Below, in pieces: positions 37,259 through 49,069 of a stretch of DNA of 64,000 nt; position 1 is the stretch's first letter, and each line of letters opens with the position of its first letter. The DNA comes from Ancylostoma caninum. Lineage: Eukaryota; Nematoda; Chromadorea; Rhabditida; Ancylostomatidae. The position numbers and the translations under genes were made by a program. The notes under the pieces were generated by a model. That model saw nothing but the letters and a program-made list of their open reading frames with translations. It was not told where the DNA came from and made no database searches. The stretch is from NCBI GenBank assembly GCA_037903475.1, contig JBAJFG010000034.1:248001-312000 (forward strand), written 5' to 3'.

Positions 37259-39256
37259 ATGAGTTCTTGTCCTCGGATTGACGCTCCACCACCAGAACTA
37301 GATCCTGCCCATCATCTACGGGAACAGACCGAACCAGGATGGCTGCTCAGTTTTATGACCGACGTACTCATCTCCGGGAAGTCGGCTATCCCGTGGGCAG
37401 AGATCCAGCCGGTGCTGCTCAATTATTTCGAGGTAATGACTACTTTCCGGGTTATAAGGCCGATGCAAATGGTTTTAATTCAGATAGTTGTCCATAAGAA
37501 GATCGCAGAGTCGGCGAAGTCGAAGAAGAAGAAGGTCGAGGCAATAAACTTACAAGAGCGATACGAGAAAGTGTACAAAAAACTTGAGGATTTTCCCGAC
37601 TACCCACGAACGTTCCGTAGGTACGTCAGATCCTATGCTGACCTTTTTTTAGAGAAAATCTACCGTAGTCTGGGGGCGTGACTGCACCGATGCCCCGCTA
37701 CTGGCTCTCGCATCACTGATTGCGCCACCGAAAAACCCACCCACCATATAGGCCCCTCTCACACGCTGTACTTCGCGGAGCAGCATGCTTTCCTTCTAAT
37801 AATGGGTAGAAAAACGAAGAATGAAGCCCTGCAGTGGTATTAAGGTATTGGATTAAGTCGAACATATGCGCTTCAGCGTAGGAAATTCATAGAAAAATCC
37901 AGAATGAGTGGGGTAGAGCGAGAGTTTCCAAGGATATTCTGCTCTATGAAAGGCAGTTTAGTGTTCTATTTTGACAATGCGTTAGAACGTTGGCTTTAGA
38001 GTCATGACATGGGATTGAGTTCTAATGGCATGTCAGTTTAAGACCGAGTCCCCACTAGCTGACACGTGCGGGTTGGAAGGGAGGGGGGGGGGGGTTGGAG
38101 CGGTCCGACAACTACTGGATTCATGCTGGTAGTGCTCCGAACAGATTTTCTCAATTATCCATAAATAATTTTAGACTCTGTGCGATTCTTGCGAAGCCGC
38201 GTCGTGCCTATTCCAAGGTGTCCGCCCTCATCGACGCCCTCGTGGGCGTTGTGGACGTTGAACCGATTATTTCGTTCACGCCCCCGATGAAGAAGGAGAC
38301 AATGAAAGGGGAAGGCGACGGTGATAAAGAAACCGACGTTTTCTATTATTTCGATGTAAGTGACATTTGCGATCCATATTGTATCCTGGCTTTCTGGGAG
38401 AAAAACTAGGGCCGCTTTTCTATAAATGAAACTGTAGGCGTTATAGATGAATTGGATATTATCTTCATTTGTTTCCTCATGAAGACGTGTCAGTCATCCT
38501 GAAAACTTTCTAGGACTCCAAGATCAAAAGGCGAGCTCCCAAAACCAAGCTTTTGGTCGATACCATCGATGAACCGAGCAAATATCGCAAAAAATATGAG
38601 GAATCTCCGAGCGCTGCTTACGAGGGAGTAAATCCTAATATTGAGAAACAAGAAAAGGCGGAGGACGGTGCTGAAAATAAGCACATCGAGTACCCGAAGT
38701 CGTCAGGAGCAGTGATGACGGATGTCAAAATGGGGGATCGTGACCCCAAGTGAGCAGCTTTCTGAGCAGTTTCTTTTTTTTGTTCTTTTTCTTTCGCCCA
38801 ACGCTAAAACGACATAAACTCGATTTTATCTATAGGCAACACGCCTATTGTTACAGTGAACCTTCGTACACTACTGAAACCCACCATTATGAGGTACTGA
38901 AGCCTGGTGAGGCACCGGTGTCGGAGGCGGGAATTCCGGGCAGGACCAATTCCAAGTAAGCAGCTTTCTGCTGAAGTCTATTTCTCCGATTTAGCCCCCA
39001 CTCAACGCTTCTCCATTTTTTGATATTTTTTTTTGGAGTTATCGTCAGGCTCCACTAAAACTCATTATCAGTACCTACCAATCAGCGCTAAGACCTGAAA
39101 AGCCTAGGATCTGATCTCATCTAAAGACAAAATGAGTATTGTTACAGTGCTCAGGCGCACGATCCCCATATGCCGCAGGAGGAGGTGAAGGCGGATGAGA
39201 AAGCGATGCCGGACGCTGGAATGGGATCAGTGTCGTGTGGGCAGCTTTCTGAGTAA
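37259..39256 (+). CDS. P: plus-strand SPK-like family member, 311 aa
   Basis: Exons: 37259-37432, 37484-37620, 38175-38355, 38514-38749, 38857-38955, 39148-39256. 936 nt, 312 codons, all phases close. The protein starts MSSCPRIDAPPPELDPAHHL, goes straight into the split SPK-like domain (IPWAEIQPVLLNYFE / LEDFPDYPRTFRR / LCAILAKPRRAYSKVSALID), then YYFD and a basic DSKIKRRAPKTK exon. Two short phase-symmetric exons (N-E-P-S-Y-T-T..., A-Q-A-H-D-P...) follow. They resemble each other at their splice junctions (TTACAG acceptors). The two preceding exons end in AA|GTRAGCAGCTTTCTG; the last one reads GTGTGGGCAGCTTTCTGAG, so its donor is damaged and the frame runs to TAA at 39254-39256. The 51-nt intron 37433-37483 is stop-free. 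It lacks the KEEPPEE repeats and the unnamed N-terminal domain. Confidence 0.7.
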
Positions 39257-41200
39257 GTTTTTCTTTCTGGATATGTTCCACGCTGAACGCTTCTCAATGT
39301 TGTATACTGCTGTGAGAAGTGCTTCAACGATGGCTATTGTCTATCCATGGCCTGGATGCATGAGAGTACTTAGGCCAAACGTATTGACACCCGTGTTAAT
39401 GACGGGCGGATCTAGGGTGTGTTAACACGTTAGTCTTGGGGTAATCTGAGTGATGTGTGCGGCCTGATAATATATATATCTTATTGTTCTTAAGTCTTTG
39501 GTTGCCTTGTTGAGACCATCTCCTTGACCGTATAGTCATAGCAAAATAATAGCTGCTGAGTGTACAGTGGACGTCAATGGCGGTGGCCCATCTGCGGCCC
39601 CGAGAAGTACGCCGCGCAACCGCGCCGCGTACGTATCGAACGATGTTTTCTGCCGCTGTTATGTTATATCTAGCCGCTTTTCTACCTGACTTTTAGAATT
39701 TTTGACCAAATCGGGAGGAAAGCGACTAGAAATAGCATCCCGGCAGCAAACGATACTGATCCCGGCGCGCGCAGCGCGGTCGCGTTGCGTCCTTCTCGAG
39801 GCCGCGGATGGGCCACCGCCGTTGACGTCCACTGTACGTGAATGTGCACGAATTCGTGACTTGCAGTTTTCGTGCCGCTCTAGTCCAAATTTCTTTTCAG
39901 GTAGAACCACGTGACGGTTGCTGCAGCGGTTGTGTGCCATCATTTTAACAAGTACAAATTACTCCGAATCTCATTGTTCCTTTCGTTTTTTTTTCGGATG
40001 CATAGTTTGTTTTGGATAAGCTTGGCATTTAGCTTTTTCTAGAGTTCCGGCCAAGTTTCTGTTATGTATCATAGATTATAATAGCTCTTACTCGGTGAGA
40101 TGAGTTCCTCTCAAATCATTTTTTGTGTTCACAGGTACATTTATTCTGCTGCCAGCTTCCACTCACTGGTTTTTGTGTGTTCAGTCCACTTCCAGTACAC
40201 TTTGTTAGTTCACAACCTTGAGAGCTGATCAAAATTGGCTCTCAGTAAATCATTCATTGTCGCTTTTTGTCTCTCATCACGGAAAGCCCTGTCGTATTGT
40301 CCCTCATCACGAACTCTATGATTTCGACTGTATGTGTCATGATCACCAATTACTCCGGTTGTGCTTTTTGCAGTGTAATTTGTTCTGAAGTTTGCTAACA
40401 AAGTGTTGTTGTTAACTGAAGAGTTGGTTCATAAGCAGGATTTTATTTGCGAAACGGATTCACAAGAAGTTCGAAGCCGAGTGTCACTGCTGTTTGACTG
40501 AAATAGCAAGGTGTAAGCTTTGGAATATAGGCCCGTGAGGAACAAACAGACTATGCCTATTAATTGTGCGTGATATAGCATGATACAGCATGTTAGATTG
40601 TCCATATTGTATCAACCGTTACTCACAGTTACTCTTACTCATCCTCTATGCAGGAAACAAGAGTCGTCCTAGAGGCGCATACTGTGCTATGAGTCGAAAT
40701 AGGTGCCTACACAAATAGTTTCGTCATGTTCGTCACCCTAGCCAAGCTTCATTTCATAGCATTGCTTGTTGGTGAAGAATTTGAACCGCTTTTGTTTATT
40801 CGTTCGAAAACATAGGTGAGCGTCAATGAAACTGCACTTCTAGCGAACTTGAGAAGTCACGCGTCGCGACCGCGCCGCTCGCACTCGTCGGCTTGATAGT
40901 GAAACATAGAATATCCTTGATAGCGGTATGGTGATATTTGACAGTTAACCTAAAACAAGATGAAAAACTATCAAACAACTCTAACTTGCACTGCGATGTA
41001 GATTCCAGGATAAGCGACGCGGTTGCGCTGCGTGCTTCTCGAGTCCGCAAAAAAAAAACGCACTACCATCGACGCACACTTTACGTGTGCACTAGCTTTC
41101 AAGCTAGTCTCGAAATGATCTCGGATGACGAACATCATTATGTCCACACGACTCCTTCACTGTTTTTGCGCTTCTTCTCCACAATGAAAGCTTCCTAAGG
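39257..41200. other. Downstream of P: probable 3' region, MITEs
   Basis: 39836-40400 is homologous to 58540-59110 and, near the TTTTCAG|GTAGAACC junction (about 39901), to the non-coding last exons of the minus-strand genes, so it was or is a 3' untranslated exon. The poly(A)-like GCTAATAAAATG at 59094 reads GCTAACAAAG here. 40817-41083 is a diverged palindromic element (GAGCGTCAATGAAACTGCAC ... TACCATCGACGC). No protein gene is seen. Confidence 0.45.
39565..39834. mobile_element. 270-bp MITE with TA target duplication, gene P 3' copy
   Basis: Starts CAGTGGACGTCAATGGCGG and ends CCGCCGTTGACGTCCACTG. TA flanks both sides (39563-39564, 39835-39836). The duplicate at about 58540 reads GAGTGTACGTGAATG with a single TA: an empty site. 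Same length as the copy at 34363. Confidence 0.88.
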
Positions 41201-41202
41201 GT

Positions 41203-41470
41203 TGGTGCTATAGTCCACGTGGAGTGTAGCACCCTGCGTTGCCGTCGCCGGCGGCGGCCGCCGATCGCCAGTATTAGCGACGGGGTATCGCCAACATTGG
41301 CGACTGATGCAATCAATATGCACAGATGTCACAGTCACCAACATCAGCAACGATCGATCGCCAAAATTGGCGGTCGCCGCGAAGCTCCGCCCACAATCGA
41401 TCGGTACTGGTGTCACAGTCGCCAGCAAAGGCGACGCAGGGTGCTATACTCCATGTGGACTATAGCGCCA
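41203..41470. mobile_element. MITE with GGYGCTATAGTCCAC inverted ends
   Basis: Left arm TGGTGCTATAGTCCACGTGG, then GTGTAGCACCCTGCGT. The right arm is the inverse (ACGCAGGGTGCTATACTCCA, then TGTGGACTATAGCGCC). The core is rich in inverted CGCCAA..TTGGCG pieces. Target duplication unclear. Confidence 0.65.
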
Positions 41471-41479
41471 GTGTAACTA

Positions 41480-42560
41480 GGACAAGGCAGTAGTCGTATA
41501 GAGGGAGGTCTAGGCTACGTGGCACGTAGGATAGGAATCCTCATATTCTTTCCTCTACTTTTTGTTGGATATCTTTCCACGCGTAAGGCTGGGTCCAATG
41601 GTAGAGAGTTGCTTGAAGTCGTTGTTCCGACACAATGATGGTGGAGTGGTCTGTCTACATGGCTCAACTACTGTGGACAGAGATCTGCCGTAGTTACCTG
41701 TCAGGAGTTCAGCCACTCTTACCAGACCGCTCCTTTCATCTTCATCTTCAGTAGGCCCGTAGGTGTGCAATAACTTTAATAGTTAACGAGTACCAGAACT
41801 AGCAGTAACACAGTGTGAAGAGTACAAATTGAAGAAAAATAAAAACACAGAAAACTAGCGACCTTTCATCTATACGGTATGATCATACGGCATATCCGGC
41901 TTCGCTCGGGAGTCTTGCTACCAACTTATCTATCACACTGATGCGAATAACTGGTTACGTTAATAAATGCATTCGACGTGCTCATCATTTCGGTAATCGC
42001 CATGCATATTAACTTTGGTGATCTTCCTTCGACACGTACGTAATCAAAGAAGTCGATGAAGCCAATAATTTTAGACGAAATGGTCGCCGTTTTCGTGTTC
42101 AGCATATTTGAGAGCCTTAGAGCACATATCCTCGCTGACTCCTGTGCTCAAACAGCGGAAAATCGATAGAATCAATAAGTCGACATATTCATCCAAAATG
42201 GTTCTATGGAGCAGCTGGTTGGGCCGGGATTGGCTTGCAGGGCAGTACTTGTGCTAAAAAACCATCACCAATGAAAATACTGCTTCATATAAACTTACGA
42301 CGACAAGAAATTCCTGCGTTCGAGACTTCAAGTGAACTGCTAACTGGTCCACACTGGAGCATCCGATCTACAACCCCCTCTTCTTCCACACTCTTCACCC
42401 TCTTAACTTCCACAGTCGACGCGCTCAGATCTCACCGTTTTCTGCTGTCAGAAGTCCCACGGAAGACTTTCGGGATTCACTACTGATCTCCATATCTGCT
42501 GAAGCCTTCACGTTATATAGTCATTCGAGATATAAGCCTACCCTAAAGACCACTTCTGAA
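41480..42560. other. Between gene P region and the end of G3
   Basis: No gene seen. 41885-42215 is a fragment of the ACCCGGCTTCGCTCGGG tandem-repeat element, with AAAATGGT..TTCAGC and CGAAAAATCAATAAA-type units. 42230-42500 resembles sequence beyond the poly(A) sites of G4 and G2 (TTCCTGGATTCACTACAGAT-type and CATTCGAGATATAAGCC). Confidence 0.4.
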
Positions 42561-42586
42561 CCAACTCTAATATTATACAACATCAA

Positions 42587-42592
42587 TTTATT
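42587..42592 (-). terminator. Poly(A) signal of G3
   Basis: AATAAA on the minus strand, in the context GGTAATAAATTGATG, about 965 nt after the G3 stop. Confidence 0.6.
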
Positions 42593-43554
42593 ACCAAACT
42601 GCTGAACAGCTTACATAGTTGAGATACCACAACCAACAGATTACTTGGCTAGTAGCGAAACCATTAGAGAACAATGTGGGTTCAATGATTACGAAAAACA
42701 ACCAAATAAATCCGGAAACGAGTGAGCTTAGGCATGGAAATGACGATAAGCAAACTAATCCGGAAACGAGTGGGCTTAGGCATGGAAATGATTATCTAAT
42801 GAGGAAAAAATTGCGTATTTACTGAAGTTTACAAACTCACAAAATACATGGAATAAACAGAAAGCAGAGAGTGAATATAGAGCCAAGACGGAGATTCTGG
42901 AGGCAGCTACTAATAAACCGAAGCTAACTGCCAAAAAAAAATGCAAAATGCTCAACCTGATACGAGTTCAAGTAAGGAGCAGCCAACGAAATTAGAGCCA
43001 TACTAAAGACATAAGAGTTCACAATTGAAAATGTATAGTAAGAACCTTTTTGGGGAGGGAAACGCCACGCGAAAAAAAAAACTTCAGAAGTTACAATACA
43101 GTTGTGATTGCTCAGGAAATGGGAGAAAGAAAAACTTCGAAAGTTATAATGTGGTTGTAGTCATGGAGGAGACGTCGTACGAAGCTTTACGGCACAGTTT
43201 GGAATTTCACAAAGTCACAAAATACACCGAAAGCGGGGAGTGGATACAGGCGAGAACAAAAACTCCCTGAGCTAGCAACTAGTAGCAGCTAGTAAATCAG
43301 AGTAACTAGTAGCTGCTAAGGAAATGTACGAGTTGATACGAGTTCAAAGTTGGGAACATCCAACACAAATTAGAGCTTAGAGCCATACCAAGTGCACACG
43401 GGTCCACGATTGAAAATGAATACTGAGAAGCCCCTTTGGGAAGGAAACATCACTTGAGAAAAATTCTTTAGGAGTGGTCTAATTACGTTACACATGTAAT
43501 TACGGAGAAGATGTCGTGCGATCTCGTCGTAGCCCACTATGGCATAGAATGATC

Positions 43555-46500
43555 TTACCTGAAAATAAATTCAACGATTGTGTGGGTTGAAAAATTTAAA
43601 ACCGTAAAAACCCTTAGAAGAAACGACTCTCCCATCTTCTATATGCCATTAATAAACATACAGTGTCGATTAATCACCCTCGCATCACAGAATGCCGCCC
43701 GTCCAGCGTGCCGCACCACTAAAGCGATGCGGCAGACCAGCTAGGTGTTATCAGGCATTGCCGGTATAGGAGTTTTGCTAACTATATGCGCAGTGAGCCG
43801 TAGCGGCATACTCGGAATTAACTAGAGATGTAGTCATCTCTCGGTCCCTTGGCCCATTCGGATGCATTATTAATTTAATGTTACGGTTTCTATTTGCCTT
43901 ATTTCTGTACGTTTTCCTAGGAGCGTAATAAATATAACATAACATAACAAATGGTGCAGCGCGGTAGACCAGACTGGCGATGTTCTGCGGTGCAAGAGTG
44001 GGACCAGAACTGTATAACATATACGACAGCAGTCAAGCTTTTGTTTTGCTGTGTGGTAATGTCCAAACTCGGTCAAGGATACTAGGGGATTGGGGAGAAA
44101 GCTGAGTCCAATTTTTTAAAACAAAACACGAGCCCCTTCAATCAGGTTAATATAATTTTCCTGAAGAAGTAGCTTGGATCCGTGAACAACGGGTCAATTA
44201 TTATCCCGTTAGACTAGGAGTCAAGAGGTCAAGGCTGTAAAAAGTTGCAAAAAAGTGCAAATACCTACTTAGAAGACTCTTTATCCACAATAAAACCTCA
44301 GATCAGTTCGACACGGTCAAAAGCGGTACGACTGGACAAACTGTGCACATTCCTTAGCACGGTTTTTACATAACAACCTTGTCAACCACCATCGTGAGGA
44401 GGGGGGGGGGGGGGTGGGGGTAGGGGAATTAATTAGGAAGTATCGAAAGACTCTGAGACATGTTCAGACCTTGAAATACTCATAGACAAGAAAATCCAGA
44501 AAAAGCGAAAAATTCAGAAAGCCGCTTACTCGTAATTGGACAAATCCGACATCGCTTTCTTTCCTGGCTTCGACTTCTTGTGCATGAGATGTTCGGGAAC
44601 GCATTCTGGCGAAATGTCACCTTGGCACTGACGTTTGCGCTTATCATTTCGACGTTTCTTACTTCCCCGTTTGTGAGTAGAATCCTCGCTATTGTAATCG
44701 GGATCGGTGGCGCTGTCGGTTCCATGCTTCGCTTCGCTCACTGGCAGGCTTCCAATCTTTGATTCCTAAGAAGTTTTTAGGATTCTTGACATTTTCGCAA
44801 CAGAACAATCAGAAATGATAACTCCACTTGATTGGTGCCCTATTTTTGCGAACATCATCTCCGGGGGAAAAAAGAAAAAGAAATGCGTTAATAGTTCCTA
44901 GCCATGAAACCACAGAAAGCCAGCCTTCTTTTTGTGGAAAGGAAATAAAGAAACAGTATTTCAGAAAGAACTCACCTCATGGGAGGAATCTCTCTTTTTC
45001 TTCACTGCTATCGGGTTAGATTTCGGCGGCGAATAGATGGACGAGGTCTCATCCACATCTACAACCTTCTTCATAGCTTTCATGAAAGTCGAAATCTTGG
45101 AGTAGCAGCTAGGCGGATGGCAAAGAATCTCACAAAGTCTGCAATTATCCATGGATGAACCACCATAGAAACAAAAAATATAATACAAGTGACATCAATC
45201 GTTAATGTACACCTGGAAATAAGGGCACGCTGCACCACGCACGCGTCGCGGCAGACCATCTGAGCGTTGGAGCTCTGGGGCATGACTGGCAATGCTGTTG
45301 TTTCTCCCCTGTCTGGTTCCTCGTTGATTTGGTATTCAACTAGAAACATTCCCATTCATGTCTGAGAACCACAACACTCAAACGGTCCAGCGCGTTGCGT
45401 ACATCATGCGACGCGGCCTTACTTTCGGGTGTGCAAGAACGACTGACGCTCCCTAAACTAATCATTTGATTCAGCGGTGCGCTGAATCAATGAAACTGCA
45501 ATTGATCCGAGCACATGCTGCAACATATATCCGCTTTGTAATGAATGAAAAAGTTGCATAGAGAAGCAAGGATCAGCTTGAAACGACCTGGCTACAACAT
45601 CCTTGAATGCTCTCCCATGGTAGTGGCTGAGCAGCACGTAACACCATACCCCTGATATTAGATTGACTCATAATTTTTGTCCCTATATGGTTATCACATT
45701 GTAACGTGTAATTACATTACCGGTCGATCATTTTTGCACCACAGAAAACCGCCCACCCGCTCTGCCGCGTCGCACCAACTGAGCAGCACGGTAGACCAGT
45801 TCGGCGCTGTGGCTGGCGGGCATTGCCAGTATTGATGTACTGCTCATCTCTGATAAATGTGCACGAGAAACGCAGCTCGAACAACGTTGCGCCGTGTAGA
45901 AACACTAGCAGCATTTTCTCCCACTTGCTGCCATTCTCCTCTCAACTGCTGCCAAAGGAACGAAATTTTGAGCAGCAGTTGGGGGTATGACGGCAGCAAT
46001 TGAGAGGAGAAGCTGTTAGGGTTTATACCCGATGTAATACGCTCATCGGGCTGAGTTCCTAGCGCACATTCATAAGGGATGTTTCTAGAAGAGCCCGACT
46101 ATCACAGCGCGCAGCTGGTTCGACGCGTAGCGTAGGGGGCGCCAGGCGGCAGACCAGATGGAAGGTTTTCTGTGATACAATATGATGCCGTGAAAACTAC
46201 TTATTCTAGTTTGTTGACAGCGCTGAAGCAACAGAAGCTCGTCAACCCATATATTCCGCGAAAAGACGGATTCCATGCGCAGTTCCATAGCGTTGCAACC
46301 GCAGAGTAGCGGCAGGACCTACTCGATTCTCTCACTTGGAACATGCTCTCACTGCATCCCTCGTCCAGGTTCCGTCGCGATTCTGCAGCCATGGAATCCG
46401 TCTATCTTTTCAAGACTATGTGTGCAGTAAAACGGTCAAGGAAATTCTCGTCCTCAAAACTATGACGTCATTGACCAATAAGTCCTCTTTCGAATATGAT

Positions 46501-48886
46501 TTGCTTCGAAATAAACTATGTTGTGGCGCCCGCTCAAGTCGGATTTGACCAATAGACACAGAACTTACGAATCAACCTAATACAGTCGACGTCAATGACG
46601 GTGGCCCATCCGCGGCCTCGGGAAAAACGCAACTGGCCCCGCGCACCGGGATAGGAATCGTCTGCAGCCGGAATGCTACTCCTAGGCGCATTTCTACCCG
46701 ATTCGGTCGAAAATCCCTGAAACGGGTAGAAAAGTTGCTAGGAATAGCATAACAGACGCAGAAGACATCGTCCATGGCCCGCGCGGCGCGGCTGCGCGGC
46801 GTCCTTCTCGAGGTCGGAATGGGCCACCGTTATTGACGTCCGCTGTACAATCCGATTACTTACCAGCCCACGCTCAGCAACCGGGAACTATAATTTCATT
46901 TATAACTATAACTATAAGTGGTACGTCCCCCCCCCCCCCCAACCCCTCCTTGTCCGCCGCCATTGGGCAATTTGTCTTCCAGACGCCGGTCAGACCAGAG
47001 GAGACAATGTATGTAGCGGGGTTCCGACGGCGATGGTAGGGCGAGGCGGGCGAGTCCGTAAAGGACCAGGATACCTCTTGGATTAAATATCCAGCAACTG
47101 CATGGCAGCGACACCAGCCAGCTGCCCCACACTCTTACTAAAGGTACCGTAAATTCTGACATGACCGTTTGTATTAGCTTTCTTTTTAGCCCAAAACCCC
47201 GCAGTTGATACTCCACTGGAATTCAACCCGATTTTATGGCATTAAAGTTCGAATTCGATTCGAAAGTCAGGAGAAAGCTTCAGAAATTTTCCTCTAAAAA
47301 GGGAGACATCCTTAGCTTCTCAAAGAAATTCTCTTGGCTAAAAAGCAGCATGTCCCACGTTTTGTATTAAAAATGTGCAACTTATGCCAAAAAAGAGGTG
47401 GTGGGGGGAGGGATAATTGAGCGGTTAAAGGCAGCACTCACGGAAATTTTTGGGTTTAAGATTTCGCGGTATATCGGGGTTTTTAGGGACGATGAACTCA
47501 TTGACAACGATGAAGTAGCGTGAAACACGCGAAAGACACAGAAAATGATGGCGGTATTTCATGTGTGTCCACAGCGCGGACGAGTGTTCCGTGATGGGTC
47601 CCGCTACGGAACCCTGCAAATGGTACGAATTTCATAAACACGCTCCCGTTGAACCACATGCGCACACCCTGTCAACGGCGTTAGTTGGGGCGACGGAACC
47701 CTAATGTCCAGAACGGCAGATGTGTCCACGGCAGTATCTTCGCAGGTAGGTGGCCATTCAAGGTGTTCAACTTACTGTTGCGATTGTCCAGCGGCCGGCT
47801 ACATGGTGAGGGACTCATTTCAGAAGTGAAACTTTCCGTGAGTGCTGCCTTTAAGAGCCGGTAGCCGGCTTGCTGAACTTCTCATCTCTCGGACAATGTA
47901 TACTCCGCTCATTCTAAATGAAGGCTCGCACTAAAATTGAACTCACTTCTGAAATGTAACTGGAAAATCGTCGAATTTCTCCATTTTAGCATAGACAAAT
48001 TTAGCGATGCGCGAACATTCGGCCTTCTTGTTCCTTGACTTCTTGTTCTTGCTCAATGCCTGATAGCGATTTATCAGCTCGCCGAGCTCCTCCTGAATTA
48101 AGGAAGTCTGCATTAGCCTCAAGACCAGGAGAAGATTGATCACCTTTATGTATTCGATGACTTTTGATTGAATTTCCTTCCATGGCAGTGAAGATTTTCC
48201 ACGTCTTGCCACCTGCGTAATGAAATTCTTCATCCAGACATGGTCATTGGCAGGGTTACGTGCTGGCTCTTCGTCTTCGACCTGTGGCTTTTCGTTGACT
48301 ACACGATTCGGGTTTTGCAGAAGGGCACTCTGGTCGGCACATTCAAATTCATCCACCTCGGCGATTAATGATTTAGATATTTCTTCAACAGGGATGAATC
48401 CATTGTAACGTCGAGTGCCCACTCGCAAGTCCTCAGTGGGCATCCTATGTTCGAACCCTGGATTGGTCTGAGAAATTACTTTCGGGCGTTTTCCCAGCTC
48501 ACAATACAGCTGGGTAATTCTTTTAATTGTTGTAATGTCAGATTGAAGGGAGTGCACTGTCACTTCATGACACAGTATTGGCTTATCGTAGAAGCCTTCG
48601 GAAGGTTGTCTGCATTCACCCTCATCTGGTACAACAACTGCAAGTGAACCCTCTGTCTCATTGTTGGAATCGGTTACATCCGGTGGCAGACGCTCTGGTC
48701 TAGGTACGAGCCAATCGGATTTCTCTTCGTCATAAATAATACATACGGAAGGAAGCCGAACTTTATCCGAGACAGGTTCATTCACTGAGGCAGGTGCTAA
48801 ATCACGAAGTTAAAGGCACAGGGGCACAATCTCTGGGACCACAGAGTGAACAAGAAATGTCACTTACGGGGATGTACGTTAGACAT
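43555..48886 (-). CDS. G3: SPK-like protein without KEEPPEE array, 406 aa
   Basis: Exons (minus strand): 48886-48868 (leader exon 48927-48868; MSNVHP), 48796-48144, 48092-47947, 45138-44976, 44765-44530, 43558-43555 (Glu, then TAA). 1221 nt, 407 codons. The N-terminal half has the unnamed domain (LCHEVTVHSLQSDITTIKRI, then CELGKRPKVISQTNPGFEHR). At the place of the repeat array there is one degenerate unit (RVVNEKPQVEDEEPARNPAND) whose Lys is Asn. The split SPK-like domain follows: LPWKEIQSKVIEYIK / FDDFPVTFQ / LCEILCHPPSCYSKISTFMK. The basic exon (HKRGSKKRRNDKRKR) ends MSDLSNYE. Upstream exons join in frame (49066-48994, and perhaps an ATG exon from 49660 that begins MPSKVHYAVPP), so the true N-terminus may be longer. 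The 51-nt intron 48093-48143 is stop-free. Confidence 0.72.
43682..43994. mobile_element. Short inverted-repeat element (GCATCACAGAAT family), copy 3
   Basis: Left end CGCATCACAGAATGCCGCCC, right end GACTGGCGATGTTCTGCGG then TGCAAG. It lies in the last intron of G3. Confidence 0.55.
45203..45440. mobile_element. Intron MITE, TIR ...ACACCTGGAAAT, G3 copy
   Basis: Homologous to the elements at 32537 and 52624 and in the same intron position, just 5' of the LCEIL exon. Confidence 0.55.
45735..46180. mobile_element. Short inverted-repeat element, copy 4, with internal insertion
   Basis: Left end TTGCACCACAGAAAACCGCC; right end CAGATGGAAGGTTTTCTGTG then ATACAA. It is longer than its relatives (about 445 bp) because the middle contains a second inverted repeat, CATTCTCCTCTCAACTGCTG (near 45931) against CAGCAATTGAGAGGAGAAGC (near 46004). 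Confidence 0.5.
46583..46845. mobile_element. CAGTSGACGTCAA MITE, G3 intron copy
   Basis: Starts CAGTCGACGTCAATGACGG and ends TATTGACGTCCGCTG. TA flanks both sides (46581-46582, 46846-46847). 263 bp, so slightly diverged from the 270-bp copies. Confidence 0.75.
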
Positions 48887-49069
48887 TTCCGATGTAGCAC
48901 ACAGAGCTGGGCCAGAAGACGGCTGCACTGAAAAGAAAGAATGTTGAGAAGTGTTGACAGTTTTCTGCAAAATGTCGTCAAAGGACCACCCACAACTTGC
49001 AGTTGCTGCACCACCAACTGATGTAGCCGAAGGGTGAAGCGCACGCGAGCGTGAGGATTTAGAATCCTA

